A stretch of 64,000 nucleotides of DNA from Clavaria fumosa (Eukaryota; Basidiomycota; Agaricomycetes; Agaricales; Clavariaceae). The stretch spans positions 186,001 through 250,000 of the forward strand of contig OX637803.1 of assembly GCA_951802425.1 (NCBI GenBank). Direction: 5' to 3'. A program made the translations under genes and the position numbers. The notes under the pieces are model-generated. The model had not been told where the DNA came from. It searched no databases and saw only the letters and a program-made list of their open reading frames with translations. This document shows positions 43,551-56,070 of this stretch, piece after piece (within the stretch, counting starts at the first letter, position 1; each line of letters starts with the position of its first letter).

Positions 43551-46500
43551 TGCGGCACATGTAAAGCCAACTACCGCTGCTCAGATTGCTTCGGCGACGA
43601 ATTATTCTGTGGGCTGTGTCTTGTTTCGAACCACAAGCGATCCCCATTTCATTTCATCAAGGTGAGTATTTTGATTTGATCTGATGTTGTCGATCTGGTG
43701 ATGCATCATCACTAGAAGTGGAATGGCGTGTTCTTCGAATGGACCATGCTCAAGGAACTTGGGCTTCGGATACAACTTGGTCATGGAACAAACTTGCGAT
43801 GTCTTAATCCTCAACCTGCAGCAGGGAGCAAATTTGTCGTTATTCACACCAATGGGATCCACGTTGTCGCTCTTGATTTCTGCGCATGTGAAACTGCCCC
43901 TGGTACTTTAGAACAAATGCTCCGGAGTCGTTTATTCCCATCCACGACAAAGGCCCCAAGATCAGCCGCTACATTTCAAGCTCTTCGACAATTCCAAACT
44001 CTGTCTTTTGAGTCAAAAATTACTGCCTTCGAATTCCACAATATGTTATCTTGCTTGACAAATAATGTGATTTCACCCCCTCCGGTAAATGCGACATTCT
44101 ACCACATACTGTGAATCTTATCTTAGTTTAACAGGATCAATACCGGGCCTTTCTCCGCATGGTCAGGGAATGGCGGCATCTTAAGATGCTCAAGCGAGCT
44201 GGCCGTGGTCATGATCATGGCAGGGCCTCTGAAACAGCTCAAGGAGAATGTGCACTCCTTTGTCCCGCATGTCCACAACCTGGAATAAATTTGCCAGAAG
44301 GGTGGGAAGACATGCCCAAAAATTACCGCTGGCTCTATTCACTGTTTGTCGGGATTGATGCAAACTTTAAATTAAAATGGAAGAACGTTTCAAGTGAGAT
44401 GGCTGACCCTTCTCTGAGCTGTGGTTGGGCATACTTCATTGAGGAAAAGAACTATAAGGCATTTCTCAAAGAATATGGAGGTCTACCTCAGGAGCAAACA
44501 ACATGTTCAAATTATGACGTGATGGCAAGGGCAAGTTCAAGAGACACTCACTTTTTGGATGCCACTGGGGCGGGGACTGTGGACTGTATCCGTCATGAGA
44601 TGAAGTGGCCGAATGGAGTGGGGGATCTTCAAAAAGGTGAGAAGTAAGGATATCTTTGCGTTACCCTTACCATTGATTCATATCTGCCTATCAGATTTGT
44701 TAATATGGACTACATCTTTTTCAATACCATGCACCCACACAATTTGAAGTTGAAAAACATCGTCATCTCTTATGATATTGCCTGCCAATGGAGTTGAAAG
44801 TTCTGGAGCTGCATGCAGTCATTCCCCAATGACTATCGTATTGACCAAGACAATGTCGAGGTCACGTTTCTTGTCCCCAAATTCCATCTTCCTGCACACC
44901 GCCCCATATGTCATTCCTCTTACTCTTTTAACCTTACTCGTCATGTTGGCTGGACTGATGGCGAAGCACCGGAGCGTGGGTGGGCCATTACTAATTCCCT
45001 TGGCTCGAGCACCAAGGAAATGGGACCTGGATCTTGTTGGGATATGCTGGACGACCATTTCGGTGACATTAACTGGAAAAAAATCTGTGGTCTCGGTAAG
45101 CTTTAGCTCCTCCCCTACACCAAATGTGCTGACAAACTATCAGGCTCATCTTTATTGCGGAGAATTAAAGCAGCTGTTCCAGAACGGAATGAACACACCC
45201 AAGCATTTCAGGAGCTGAGCACCTCACTCCCCAAGCATTTCAGGAGCTGAGCACCTCACTCCCCAAGGATTCAATAGCTAAATGGACCGATGCTATCGAG
45301 GCATGGGAACTGGATAGCACCAAGCCAAATCCCTTCGAGTTTAAGGGCACAAGTGTGTTGCCATTTACTTAGTTGATCTTTGTACTGACTTGCTCGATGT
45401 AGCTGTTGGGCTTGCAGCTGTAAAGCTGTCTCTACTGCAGCAAGAGGCACAAGAGATTCAGGATGGTGCCATTTCTACTCTCGATCACACGATCTCCCCC
45501 TGCGTTCTTATTTCGATGGGCTTGGACTTAGAGGGGCAACAGTATGTAGTACAACTGTTTTACATGAGATACAGAACTGATCTTATTGTCCAGGCAGTGC
45601 TTGCATGATGATTTACTCGCACTTGGCCAACATCCCACCGATGCCCAACTTGCAAAAATGCAAGAGCGAAAAAACGGGCTCCAGCGCAAGGTCGACAGCT
45701 GGTGCTCCATTCAGATGTGTTATATTCCTGGCCTAGAAGCACTTCGAAGGGACTCTGCAAGTGTGGCTTTAGACCAGCCGCAAACTATTCCGCTATGGCT
45801 TCCATCATCCGTCTATGACAAAGTTCCATGTGATCGTCGTCTATACTCTTTTGAATGGGAGCTTCGCATCGCCCAAGCAAATGATTCTCTCCACAATCTG
45901 CGGAGGAATTTACAACTTTGTTCTCACTTATACAAGTATAAGGACTGTTTCATTTCTGGACAACAAGCGAATACCCGCACTAATTCAACAATCTCACAAG
46001 TCCAAAGGTCCATTGATGCAAGTGTTGATGAATACTGTGCAATCCTCCAAAAGGACGAATCCTGGATGTCCTTGCTGCCAGAATTGCATGGTGAAGATGT
46101 CCGTGCCATGGCCATTGGAAAAGATGGGGAGTCAGAAGGCAAGTGATCCCTTTCGTGGATCTGGAGACATGGGCAACTGAAAGCCAGGGATGAGAGCCTG
46201 CACGAATGTAGGTGTTATTCCTACAACTTCTGAACTTTACTCATAGACTTTAGCACTACGAGTCGAGTGGTGCAAGGCCAGAGCACACGCTCACCGCTGG
46301 ACAGAAGAGGTGCGGTTGCTTTTGGAGGAGATGAGGCGTGTCCTAGAGTTCTTGCGGTGGAAAAAAAAATTCTGGGAAAGGCATGGAATGTTTTTGCGGC
46401 GTGATGTAGGGGCTGCAGAGCGTGCTGCCGACAAGTTGCTTGGCAGTCGACAACTGCTCCATCGTTGGATGGAAGGTACACAGGCATATGCTTAACGTCA

Positions 46501-46663
46501 AGCCTGCGTCCAACGGGGACTCCATGCTATATTTAAATCACTCTGGCAGGAAGTTCCTGCCCTTGTTGTTTCGCAGATTGGTTGGGATAACAGCACTGCT
46601 GTTACCTTGGATCCTCACCTCATCAAGGACCTCTCATCAGCAGCACAATTTTTAGTTTGTTGA
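43551..46663 (+). pseudogene. KDZ transposase (CxC2 + DDE core)
   Basis: Exon 43551-43661 encodes the zinc cluster CGTCKANYRCSDCFGDELFC and CGLCLVSNHKRSPFH. Exon 43716-44084 continues with LGLRIQLGHG and ATFQALRQFQTLSFESK. Exon 44135-44643 has CPACPQPGINLPEGW. The core exon 44695-45095 has FVNMDYIFFNTM, YDIACQW, KFHLPAH and GEAPERGWA. The C-terminus runs to 46663 with LHDDLLALGQHPTDAQLAKM and SQIGWDNSTAVTLDPHLI. Defects: TGA at 44795-44797, a 32-bp tandem duplication at 45201-45264, and TAA at 46493-46495. It is a recent-looking but dead DNA transposase. Terminal repeats were not found. Confidence 0.88.
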
Positions 46664-46799
46664 CCTGTAGTACACCTCTTTGAGATGGACTTTGTGATGT
46701 GTTCTCATTGCTCTGCTGCGCTATCTTATGCTCATCGATCCAGCTATCTATCCTCACAACTGTCTCCCAAGTCCCGTAGCACAGACACCTCTGCCATAG

Positions 46800-47600
46800 G
46801 GTAATGCATCATCCTTGCCACTACCCATGCAATGCATGATCTCTCTGAGTCATTCTAGGTTATGCATCACCTGTCTCTGAGTCCTGTAGTGCATTCTCAC
46901 CCACAACATCACAGATTGGACAGGGGCTAGGTATGTACTGGTTTTAAGTGGTTTACAACACCTATATGTAGTATAGAGAAGTATATACCAGTACATACCT
47001 AGCCCTGTCCAATCTGTTTTGCTGATGAATAAGGTAATGCATGATCTCTCATTCTAGGTTATGCATCACCTGTCTCCTGTAGTGCATTCTCACCCACAAT
47101 AAGTTAATGCATGATTTCTCATTCTAGGTTATGCATCACCTGTCTCCTGTAGCGCATTCTCACCCACAATAAGATAATGCATCCTCCCAGCCATGATGCA
47201 TCACTTGCTTCATATTAGTAGCACATCCACCCTATGTGCATTGTCTTCCCCAGGCCAAACTTCCACACAATACCTAGCCTTTTGGCACTGTATATCCTAG
47301 GGTCTACACTGCAGTCAAACAAGAGTCATGCATTGTCTACAGTACAGTTGTCTACCTACAGTCAGGTATTATCTAAATTGCGGTCACACATTGTCTACCC
47401 AAGAGTTATGCATCATCCCCTAAGAGTCATGCATCATGTACCCTATGGCCATGCATCATCCCCTCCAGGAGTCATGCATCATGTACCCTATGGCCATGCA
47501 TCATCCCCTCGGAGTCATGCATCATGTACCCTATGACCATGCATCATCTCCCTTTGTGTGATGCATCCTCACCATTCGCAAACTTACCGTCTTCTATGCA
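46800..47600. repeat. ATGCATCA-rich repeat region
   Basis: CATGCATCATCCCCT and GTCATGCATCATGTACCCTA are repeated several times (47400-47560). ATTCTAGGTTATGCATCACC recurs at 46853, 47052 and 47126. The CATCAG MITE interrupts it. No gene. Confidence 0.8.
46907..47027. mobile_element. 121-bp CATCAG MITE (near-palindrome)
   Basis: Arms CAGATTGGACAGGGGCTAGG and CCTAGCCCTGTCCAATCTG, then TATGTACTGG / CCAGTACATA. The right end is CTGTTTTGCTGATG, flanked by AA on both sides (46905-46906, 47028-47029). The left end has lost GCAAA. Same family of ends as 15296-18286. Confidence 0.8.
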
Positions 47601-47769
47601 TCACGCACTTACTGTAATTACAATAGATTAATGCATTAATTTACTTGAATCGCCTGAGCATGGACTTAATTAATGTATAGAACAGTGTGCTGCATGCTAG
47701 CAACGTGGGGTGCCCACTCTTCCGCTTACCAGTACCTTCGCTACCTTTCTGGCATTCACCGCATCCATG

Positions 47770-48211
47770 GAATCCAACAATCAACAGTCCTCTTCATCAA
47801 CTTCTGACCTTTTTGCATCGGTTGACCCACAGATCCTGACAGTACTTGGGAACATGGTGCAGTCGAAAATTGCTGAATCTGAGCAGGCTTATCGCAGGAA
47901 AATTCAGGTCCGGGATGAGGCCTGGCAGGAGTGAGAACGAGAAATGCAAGCGTGCAAACAGGCTTGGCAGCAGTGTTAGCAAGAAATGCAAGTGCGCGAA
48001 CAGGCTTGGCAGCAGCATGAGCAAGAAATGCGCACTAACAAACAGACTTGGTAGCAGTGTGAACAAGAGATGCATGCTCACAACGAGGCATGGTAGAAGC
48101 GCGAACAGGAGACCTGGGCTCGCAAGGCAGCACTTCAAGCCAAGCTTAGCACTTTGACAAACAAACTTGCCGAGGCAAGGAAGGGATCAATGTGCATTCC
48201 CTCTTCTTGAT
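47770..48211 (+). pseudogene. coiled-coil repeat ORF remnant
   Basis: Starts MESNNQQSSSSTSDLFASVD at 47767 and runs into a 12-13-residue repeat of the pattern ExEMxxxxxAWQQ, five copies, with stops at TGA/TAG codons within the repeats. The end LQAKLSTLTNKLAEARKGS resembles a coiled coil. The family is not recognised. The underlying DNA repeat is about 36-39 bp. Confidence 0.5.
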
Positions 48212-48378
48212 GTATACTGGATAATGACTTGTAAACTATCCTTGCAGAAATCCAAGTGTGATCACCACGAATACAAATGCGGTGATGGCCAACGCACTGT
48301 TGGACCATTCAGCTACTGGACACTCAACTCCGTCTGACCATCCAATGACTCAACACACAATACCATCCGACCATCCCA

Positions 48379-50380
48379 CTACCCGGCGCACAACACATCG
48401 AACCCACAAGTCAGATATCCCAATAGCTGAGTCAGATACATGAGGGAACCAATGGCCTCGTGATATGGCACTTTCTTCATGTAAGAAATGTCATCAGGGG
48501 TTGTGGGACAGTGAGACCTTGACAATGAAACATGGGGGTCAAATGGAAGAAATAGCAGTTGGGCCTCGGCGAGATTGAAACAGGAGAGTATAGAGTCGAT
48601 ATACTTTTGCCGGGAAAGGGAAATGGTGCATTCCAATCGATTTCTGGTGACCTGGATCCCTAGTAACCAGTGTATGGGCCCTAGGTCAGTGATTCCAAAC
48701 TGTTCACCAATGCACTGCTTGTAGTCATCCAAGATCATGGCAGATGTGCCAGTAATGGTGCAGTCATCAACATGGATCGCCAGAACAACTGAGTGATGAG
48801 CATGGCAAATGTAGAAGACCCCAAAGTCAGACTCAGCACGTTGAAACCCAAAACCAACTAATGTGGTAACCAGTGTTTCATACCACTTCCAACCAGCTTG
48901 TTTCAGCCCATAGATGGTCCTGTGAAGCTTGGTGACCATTCCTTCGCCCTTCTCATACCCTGGAGGCTGGTCCATGTATAATTCCTCACCCTCCTCCAGT
49001 CTCCCATTCAAAAATGCACTGTTGAAGTCAAAAACATCGATAGGCCAATCCCTTCGTGCTGCCATGGCTAGGAGCATGCGGAAACTTGAAAGCTTGGCAA
49101 CTGGAGCAAATGTCTCAGTATAATCAACTCCATGGATCTGGGTGAAGCCTCTAGCGACGAGTCGAGCTTTATACTTGATAACCTTGCCTGTAGGACCATA
49201 TTTAATGACAAAGACCCACTTGCTGCTGATAATATTCTTGTCAGGTGGTCGTTTGACAAGGGTCCAAGTCTTTGCAGCCTCCAATGCCTTCAGCTCCTTC
49301 AGGATAGCCTCCTCCCACTTTGGCCAGTCATCTCGTCGCTTGGCTTGGTGTAAAGTGAGTGGGTCAGGTCCCTCAATAGCACCTGAAATCATCACAAAAT
49401 CTGTTCCTTCCATTTCCACAGTCTGCACACATTCTCCAAAAGCCCCCATCATCTCTAGAGTCTGTACTCCATGTGGAATCAATGTGCCAACCTGCTTTCC
49501 ACTCCTATAGTGTCCCTTGGTGGTTCCTTCACCAGACTGGAGTCGTTGGACATATTCTGATGGTTTAATTGCTTGTTTAGGCCTTGGTTCAGTGGAGATA
49601 TGGATTGGAGTGTCGTTAGGGGTGCTGGCTGGCTGATCGATGACTGTAGTATCGTCCTGTTTCTCTCTCGATCAGTGGGCCTGGAATAGTGATTTCAATA
49701 GCACCAAATTTGACATCTTGTTCCACAGACACTTTTCGCTGTCCTGGCCAATAGATTCTGTGAGCATGAGTACTCTCTGCATCAAAACCAACCCAATTCC
49801 CAAGGTTTGCCCTTCCATCTAGCTTCGTTCTATCTCTATCATGAACCCAGACTTGACATCCCCATTCTGGTAGGCCCCCAAGGTCGGGTTTCTTTCCAGA
49901 GAGGGCTTCAAATGGTGTTCTGCCAAGAACTCGAGTGTAGGAGCGATTCTTCAACCATACTGCATGTGTAATGGCTTCTCCCCATAGGTATTTTGGCAGC
50001 TGGCTCTGGTGAAGAAGGGCTCATCCTTTCTCAAGAAGTCGACAGTTAACGTGTTCAGCGATTCCATTGTGTTCTGGGGTGTCATGAGTGGTAAGCCTTT
50101 GCTCAGTACCATGAATTTTCAAATAATCAGAAAATTCTATACTCAAGTACTCTCCACCTCAATCAGATCACAGCCTCTTTATCCCCACACCATGCTGAGT
50201 CTTTGCCCATGCTTCAAACTCCTTGTAGGACACAAAAGTCTTGTCCTTGGTTCGCTGGAGCTTCAGGTGAAGCCATCGGGTGCAATCATCAATGAAGGAG
50301 CAGTAGTAGGATCGTCCATTCAAGGTTTGGACTGGTGAGGGGCCCCAAAGGTCAGAATGGATCTCTTCTCCAAAACTCTT
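48379..50380 (-). pseudogene. pol: Copia-3 pol (integrase and RT)
   Basis: The minus strand starts near 50375 with EIHSDLWGPSPVQTLNGRSY (integrase core). It continues SFIDDCTRWLHLKLQRTKD, PEHNGIAEH and TPFEALSGKKPDLGGLPEWG, then a 367-codon open RT, 49482-48379. The RT has KWVFVIKYGPTGKVIKYKAR, FAPVAKLSSFRMLLAMAARR, YGLKQAGWKWYETL, and HVDDCTI at the active site. RNase H is missing after LMYL. The integrase half has several stops; the RT is open. No LTR found. Confidence 0.87.
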
Positions 50381-51275
50381 CGCCTGAGGGTCTCCACTTC
50401 TGGGAGGACTTGCACCAGCACATCCTCCTCCACCATCTCTCCATAGTCTGGCCTCTGTGAGAGTGCATCTGCCTTCATGTTCGGCTTTCCAGTGCGATAC
50501 TTTATCTCAAAGTCAAAGCACTGGAGCTCCCCAACCCAATGGACCTGTCTCAGTTTCAACTTCTGGGGCTTCTGGAAGTACTGGAGGTTAGCATGGTCTG
50601 TCCAGATTTTGATGGTCTCCTCCACACCAATTAGGTAGGCCCACCACTCCCATAGTGCCCAGATTACTGCCAGGAAATCCTTGTCATACACATCATAATT
50701 CTTCTCAGCTGCAGTGAGGGCCTTGGAGATGTAATCTACGACTCTCCAGGTCCTGTCTGTCTGCTACTGCAAGAGTACTCCACCTGTTTCCAAGTTACTT
50801 GCATCCATCTCTACCTTCCATCTCCCTTTGTCTTGTGGTAGAGCCAAGACTGGGGCCGATATGAGTGCCAGGCAAAGATCCTGGAAGGCCAATTCCTCCT
50901 CCTCCTCCCATTTCCATGGAACCTTCCCAGTCAGCCAGAATAATGGTTTAGCTTGGGCTGAGAGGTTCGGAATGTGCCAATGGAGGTAGTTTAGCATTCC
51001 GTTAAACTTCTGCACATCTTTGATGTTCCAAGGCCATGGCCAGTTCTGCACTGCTTTGCCTTTTGCTGGGTCATGTTCCAAGCAGTTGTGAGACATCTTC
51101 ATTCCCAGGAAGATGATCTCACTCTTCTCAAACTTGCATTTACTGAGCCTGAGGCATAGCCCATTCTCTCCAAACTTCTGCAAGACCCAATCCATCCAAT
51201 ACCAGTGAGTAGTCAAGTCCTCTGCAAACACTATCACGTCATTGACATAGGCCCAGACATGTCCTCCTGCAATCT
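50380..51275 (-). pseudogene. pol: Gypsy-2 pol fragment (RT end and RNase H)
   Basis: The minus strand reads VYVND-like box AYVNDVIVFAEDL, LCLRLSKCKFEKSEIIFLGM, FNGMLNYLHWHIPNLSAQAK, then RNase H with KVEMDASNLETGGVLLQ, YDKDFLAVIWALWEWWAYLI, and IWTDHANLQYF, ending near RPDYGEMVEED. It joins Copia-3 integrase in the same orientation at about 50380. The Asp of the box is replaced by Asn. Upstream sequence beyond 51275 is not Gypsy. Confidence 0.85.
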
Positions 51276-52499
51276 AGGTGTTGCTACAAGAATTCCTCCA
51301 TTTGTATGCAATGATTTCCAGGTGTATGTGTAGTCTACCATGAGCTACACCACACTGCATAGATACTAAGCTGCTATGGCAAGCTATGGCAAGCTATACC
51401 CTAGCTATAGATTTCCTTCATTCTACAGAGACAAAAGTGGGTTTGCTGATGTAACTCTCAGAGGGATACCCAAAGAGCAGCAGAATTGCAATCTCAGCTG
51501 TCATGCCCCATCAGCTCAAATATTGGTTGGTGCATTGCCTGAATCTTGGTGCTAAATTGTGAAGTAACCAGATATTCAGAAGTGCTCCCTGCAGATCCAG
51601 AAAGCATGTCAGTAACATTTTGTAATACACTATCATCAATTATCATAACTTGTGTGGTATAGCTTCAATGACTTCCAGGAGGCCACAGAGGCAATCCAAG
51701 CTAGTATAGATTCAGCGCCAACAGTGAACACAACTGATACCTTTGGTCAAGATGCTACAGCCTCCTGGAGGTAATAACTGTACTGGTCTGCACCACACCC
51801 TTCAGCATACCCAACTCCCATCTTATAGGGCCAGCCCATTTTGACTGGTGGCCATCTTATAGACCCAGCTGAGCATGGGCCCAGATATTACATAATAGGG
51901 TGGGCCCAGATCTCAGGTCACCCAAAATTGGCAACTAGAGGCTCAGATGACTTGATATGCAGAGTGCCCTTAAAATAGGCTTGGCCCAGGTCAGTATTCT
52001 TTGGGGTGTATCTTGCCTCATTTTCCATCCCTGCATATGGTATCACTCTTGTCCTTATGTTCCCAGCCATGGAAAGCAACTCTGGAGGTAGATCATTTGA
52101 TTTTGATAACCCCTTATGAAGGGCTTGGCTCAGAATAATATTCTTTAACCTGCATTCCAGGTCTGATATCACTACCTTACATTTGGTAGCACACATATCA
52201 TTATTTCCAGCCCTAATGCACTGCTCATTCATCTAAATTACCAGATACTGTATTAATACCACCAGATATTAATGTACATGAGCAAGAAGAGCTTGGCCCA
52301 GACAATTATTCTGCATCCAACATCCTATATCAAATGTCCCCTCATTGTATATGACACCCTACAATAATTTGTTCATTATTGAATTTTAGGTGTGACATGT
52401 CACAGTGTGACCTGTGTTGAAGTACTTTGTCACCTGTCACATTGTCACACTTGAAATCTGGGTTACCTGGAACCTCAAGTGTGCCAAGTCCAATATTTC
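51276..52499. other. unassigned
   Basis: AT-rich, with scattered CTTGGCCCAG motifs. A 104-codon minus ORF at 51918-52232 lacks any family resemblance. Inverted ATGTCACAGTGTGACCTG-type sequence at 52394-52450 may belong to a decayed repeat. Confidence 0.3.
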
Positions 52500-52815
52500 A
52501 GATTCTAAGTACCAGGTCTCCCAGGTGCCATGCCTCAGGTATCCCAGTCTCCTGTACCCCAGGTCCCATATACCCCAGGTCCCAGGTCTCCCAGGTGTCT
52601 CAGGTTTCAGGTCTCCCAGGTGCCATGCCTCAGGTATCCCAAGTCCCCTGTACCTGAGGGAGGTCCCATGTACCCCATGTCCCAGGTGTCTCAGGTGTCT
52701 CAGGTGTCTCAGGTCTCAGGTCTCAGATGTCCCAGGTCTCAGGTGTCCCAGGTCTCAGGTGTCCCAGGGTATCAGGCAGGTGTCCCAGGTGTCTCAGGTC
52801 CCAAGTATTTTAGGT
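52500..52815. repeat. 10-bp minisatellite CCCAGGTCTC
   Basis: Tandem YCCAGGTSYC units with higher-order copies around CAGGTGCCATGCCTCAGGTA (52526, 52617). The Ser/Pro/Val ORFs are by-products. Confidence 0.92.
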
Positions 52816-53600
52816 GCAACAGTGCTGAGCACTTCCCATCCAGTCTTCATGCTTACCTGGGACCTGCAGCAAATGGGACTTGGCACACAATGATCTGGGA
52901 TAATCAAGGCCATGCCAGGAACCTGGCACATACTATTGTATTTTGTAACTCTAAATGTGTTTATGCATTGGTATATAAGACTTACTAGGGGCTCAAATAG
53001 CCATTGGACATCCCTAGCCTTCTTTGCAAATGTGAATAGCTGATATTTGTATTGAACAATGTCACATGCTACCCAAAGTGCCTGGCTGGGTAAATTTCAC
53101 ATCTTGAACTGTGATTGTTTTTGGTGAAACACCTGAGGAACATATTATTGAAAAGGTTCATATGGTGCCACCTACCCCCATAATTGTCTCCTCATGTTGT
53201 GAACTCCCATATTGCAGTCAACTCCCCTTCATGCTTCAGGAAGCAAGCATTCATCTAGCAGCCACTTTGGCACATCTTCTGCTAAGCAGGACATCCTCAA
53301 GCAGATGATGTGATGGGTGATTTTGGAATTAAACTGGAGGATATTGAGTGATACACCTCTCAATTTGAGCCACAAAATCTTATTTTCTAGATGGAGACTG
53401 TGGTGCAATGGGTGACACAGCAGTTATGGGTTGAGTCCAATTCCATGACACATCAGGGGTTTCTGTATTTAGAACTGGCTAAATGTCAATTTAAATGCCA
53501 TCTTAAACTTTGAATAAAAATAATCATTTAAATCTGAATCCAAATTTGGAGTTAAAACTGGCACAAAATGTTAAGTCAAACTTGGAAATTAATCCCCTTT
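52816..53600. other. unassigned
   Basis: No gene supported. The short ORF at 53111-53305 (MIVFGETPEEHIIEKV...) is not recognised and has no splice context. The region ends exactly where the LINE ORF1 copy begins. Confidence 0.3.
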
Positions 53601-54183
53601 AAAGAAGTATTGGTGCACTCACAAGGAAGAATGAGAAAGTTCATCATTGAAAGAGACATGACAAACGATGATACCACGGCATGATCAGACAACCCACCAA
53701 TGGAAAGGGCCCTGGTGGAGAAAGCCAACATGGCCATAGACCTAATGGCAGACACCTTCCCAGGATGCCCCCCCATCAACAAACTATTCATAGGCGCACA
53801 GAAGCTAACCCATGGATGCGTCCTGTACCTCATGGCAAACAAAGAGGCTGCAGAATGGATAAGACAAGAAGATGTCAAGAGAGGCTTTACTGACCACTAT
53901 GGGGTTCTGATAAAGGTAAGGAAACAGGGATATGGAGTTATATGCGAGTATGTACCAGTGTCCTTCGACCCCAACACTGGAAACACAACAATCAAAATCA
54001 TCAATGAGCTCCTGGCTGGAGCCATCAAAGAAGCTAAGTACCTGAAAGACCCAAAGAAATGCACCACAAACCAGAAAACTGCCTTTGTTCTACTAACCTT
54101 CAGAACTGCAAAACAAGCCAACAAAACACTAAGGGAAGGTCTCATAATCAAGGGCAAGAAGATCTTCAGACGCAAGGACATCC
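53601..54183 (+). pseudogene. LINE-1 ORF1, N-terminal part (copy B)
   Basis: Same start as copy A (AAAGAAGTATTGG). Encodes MERALVEKANMAIDLMADTF through KQGYGVICEYVPVSF and RTAKQANKTLREGLIIKGKK to RRKDI, where the chromovirus inserts. The frame continues at 60064. A TGA sits upstream of the MERALVEK methionine. Confidence 0.87.
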
Positions 54184-54268
54184 TGTTATGGCTCACTGCT
54201 TAGTCAGTCCTGGGCAGGCTAGCTGGGCAGGATGCGGACAGGGAGGGTAAATTGAGAATAACAAGACT
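54184..54268. repeat. 85-bp inverted copy of the 3' LTR end
   Basis: TGTTATGGCTCACTGCTTAG onward equals the reverse complement of 59974-60058 with one mismatch (GATGCGG versus GATGTGG). The match stops at AACAAGACT. Confidence 0.93.
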
Positions 54269-54859
54269 GACCACCACCGCCTCCTACCAGGACCCGGTTA
54301 TTTCTCTACCTCACCCTGGATTCCTACGCACCCTACGTCACACGAACGAATGACCCCGTCGACTGCAAATACCACCAATGGCAATACAACCAACATCTGC
54401 CAGCTCCCCTTGGATTAACAGAAGCTAGAGAAACGTGGAGACGACTCCAACTCTGATATATTGACATACGAACCCCTACCGCGATTACCTGCCCAAATAC
54501 CCCTGAATACCACCGCTACCCACACAGCACAGTTTACCGAGGAGTTGAAAGACAATTCATTCCTACCGGACTACTTACGTCACGAGCTCTCAGGCACCAG
54601 CAACTTTACAAGAACTATACCGTCAAAGACCTCCTGCGACTACTATACGAACAACTTTTCAATCTTTGGGTTGAACAACAAGAACGAGACATCGCCAAGG
54701 ACCTAGAAGGCCTCGACATCGACCAAATCAAAAATATCCCGACCCCCACTTCCACCGAAGCCCCCGCATCTTCGCGCACCCCCTCGCCCATACCCACCAC
54801 CCGCACTTTCGCCGACAAGTGCACGCAGACGCATCCCCCAGACCGCTTCATCTCAGCCA

Positions 54860-55903
54860 TTGGATACCGTACCGAGTACCTCATCAATACCGCCACCAGA
54901 TCCATTGTGGATTGGAAGCCCCGTGCCAATATCCCCTATCCCTCCGTTTCTATTCGATGCTCCCAGATCCCTGCTAACGTTCCCACGACCACTGTCACCC
55001 CGACAAACATCCCCGACCTTCTCGCTGCCAGAGAACTCACTGCCCGACACCGATCCACCATCCAGATATCTCAGCCCGGCCCTGTTGAGCCAATCATCAA
55101 CACCGAAGATGTCTACTCCCCAGCCCCCTCATCCATCTCATCAATTGAGCCGTACGACCTCGACACCGACATCGAGTAGTGGTCTCTCGGTCAGAGACTT
55201 CGATGGTAGCAAAACCGGCTACCGCACGTTCAAACGTCAGTTCACACTCCTCTTCGCCTGTGAGCCTGACTGCTACGAAACTGACACAAAGAAAATCTAC
55301 TTCGTCCTCAATAAGATGTGCCTAGGATACACGGAGGAATGGGCTAACGCCTGCGTCGACTGGATCATAGAAATGGAAACCACAGGTAACTGGGGAAATT
55401 TCATTAATGACCTAGATGACGAATTCCCCGACACGGCCGACGAGACACATGCCCTCGCCAACCTCCAGAAGCTCCGGCAGAGTGGGAAGACCGCCTGCGA
55501 GTTCTTCATGGAATTCGACCGGCTCTACCGTCAAGCCCACCTCACCATTGCCCACCACGAATCGGTACTCATTGAGTACCTCAAGAACAGCCTCAACCAG
55601 CCCCTGGTTGAGAAAATATACAACAGCGACGAACTCCCCGCAACCTACATCGGGTGGAGGAACAAGGCCATAGGCATGGACGACTTATGGCAAGAATTCA
55701 AGTCCCTCCGCAAAGCTCACACCCCGGCCCCTCCGGCCCGCCCTGTGACTACGCAAACTCGCGCCCCTGTTGCGCCCGCGACCACCCCACACCCCGATGC
55801 GATGATCATCGACCGCTTGCGACCCAAGCCCGCCGAGGTACAGTGTTACAACTGTCGTGGCTTCGGCCACATCTCGAAGAATTGCCCGCTCCCACCTACG
55901 TGA
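54860..55903 (+). pseudogene. gag: chromovirus gag
   Basis: Open for about 347 codons. A Pro/Ser-rich start is followed by the capsid-like region with GLSVRDFDGSKTGYRTFKRQ, LNKMCLGYTEEWANACVDW and SGKTACEFFMEFDRLYRQAH. One CCHC knuckle, CYNCRGFGHISKNC, lies near the end. It stops at TGA 55901-55903. The upstream start is uncertain, because the first codon of the open stretch is TTG. Role: particle assembly and RNA packaging. Confidence 0.85.
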
Positions 55904-56070
55904 CGCACCCAGCAGGTCCGAGGAGTCATTTCCCTCCCTGCCCTGATCGCCCCAATACCCGCGACCGCCTCGAGCGATGAGCTGGAAGAAATGCAGGCCG
56001 AGATTGCGAGGTTGAAGGATCTGGTTGATGTGAGAGATAAACAAATCGCAGATTTTGGAAATGGCAAAGA

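Noticed and set aside
51918..52232. 104-codon minus-strand ORF
   Set aside because: No family resemblance, no supporting splice sites, and it sits in repeat-like AT-rich sequence.
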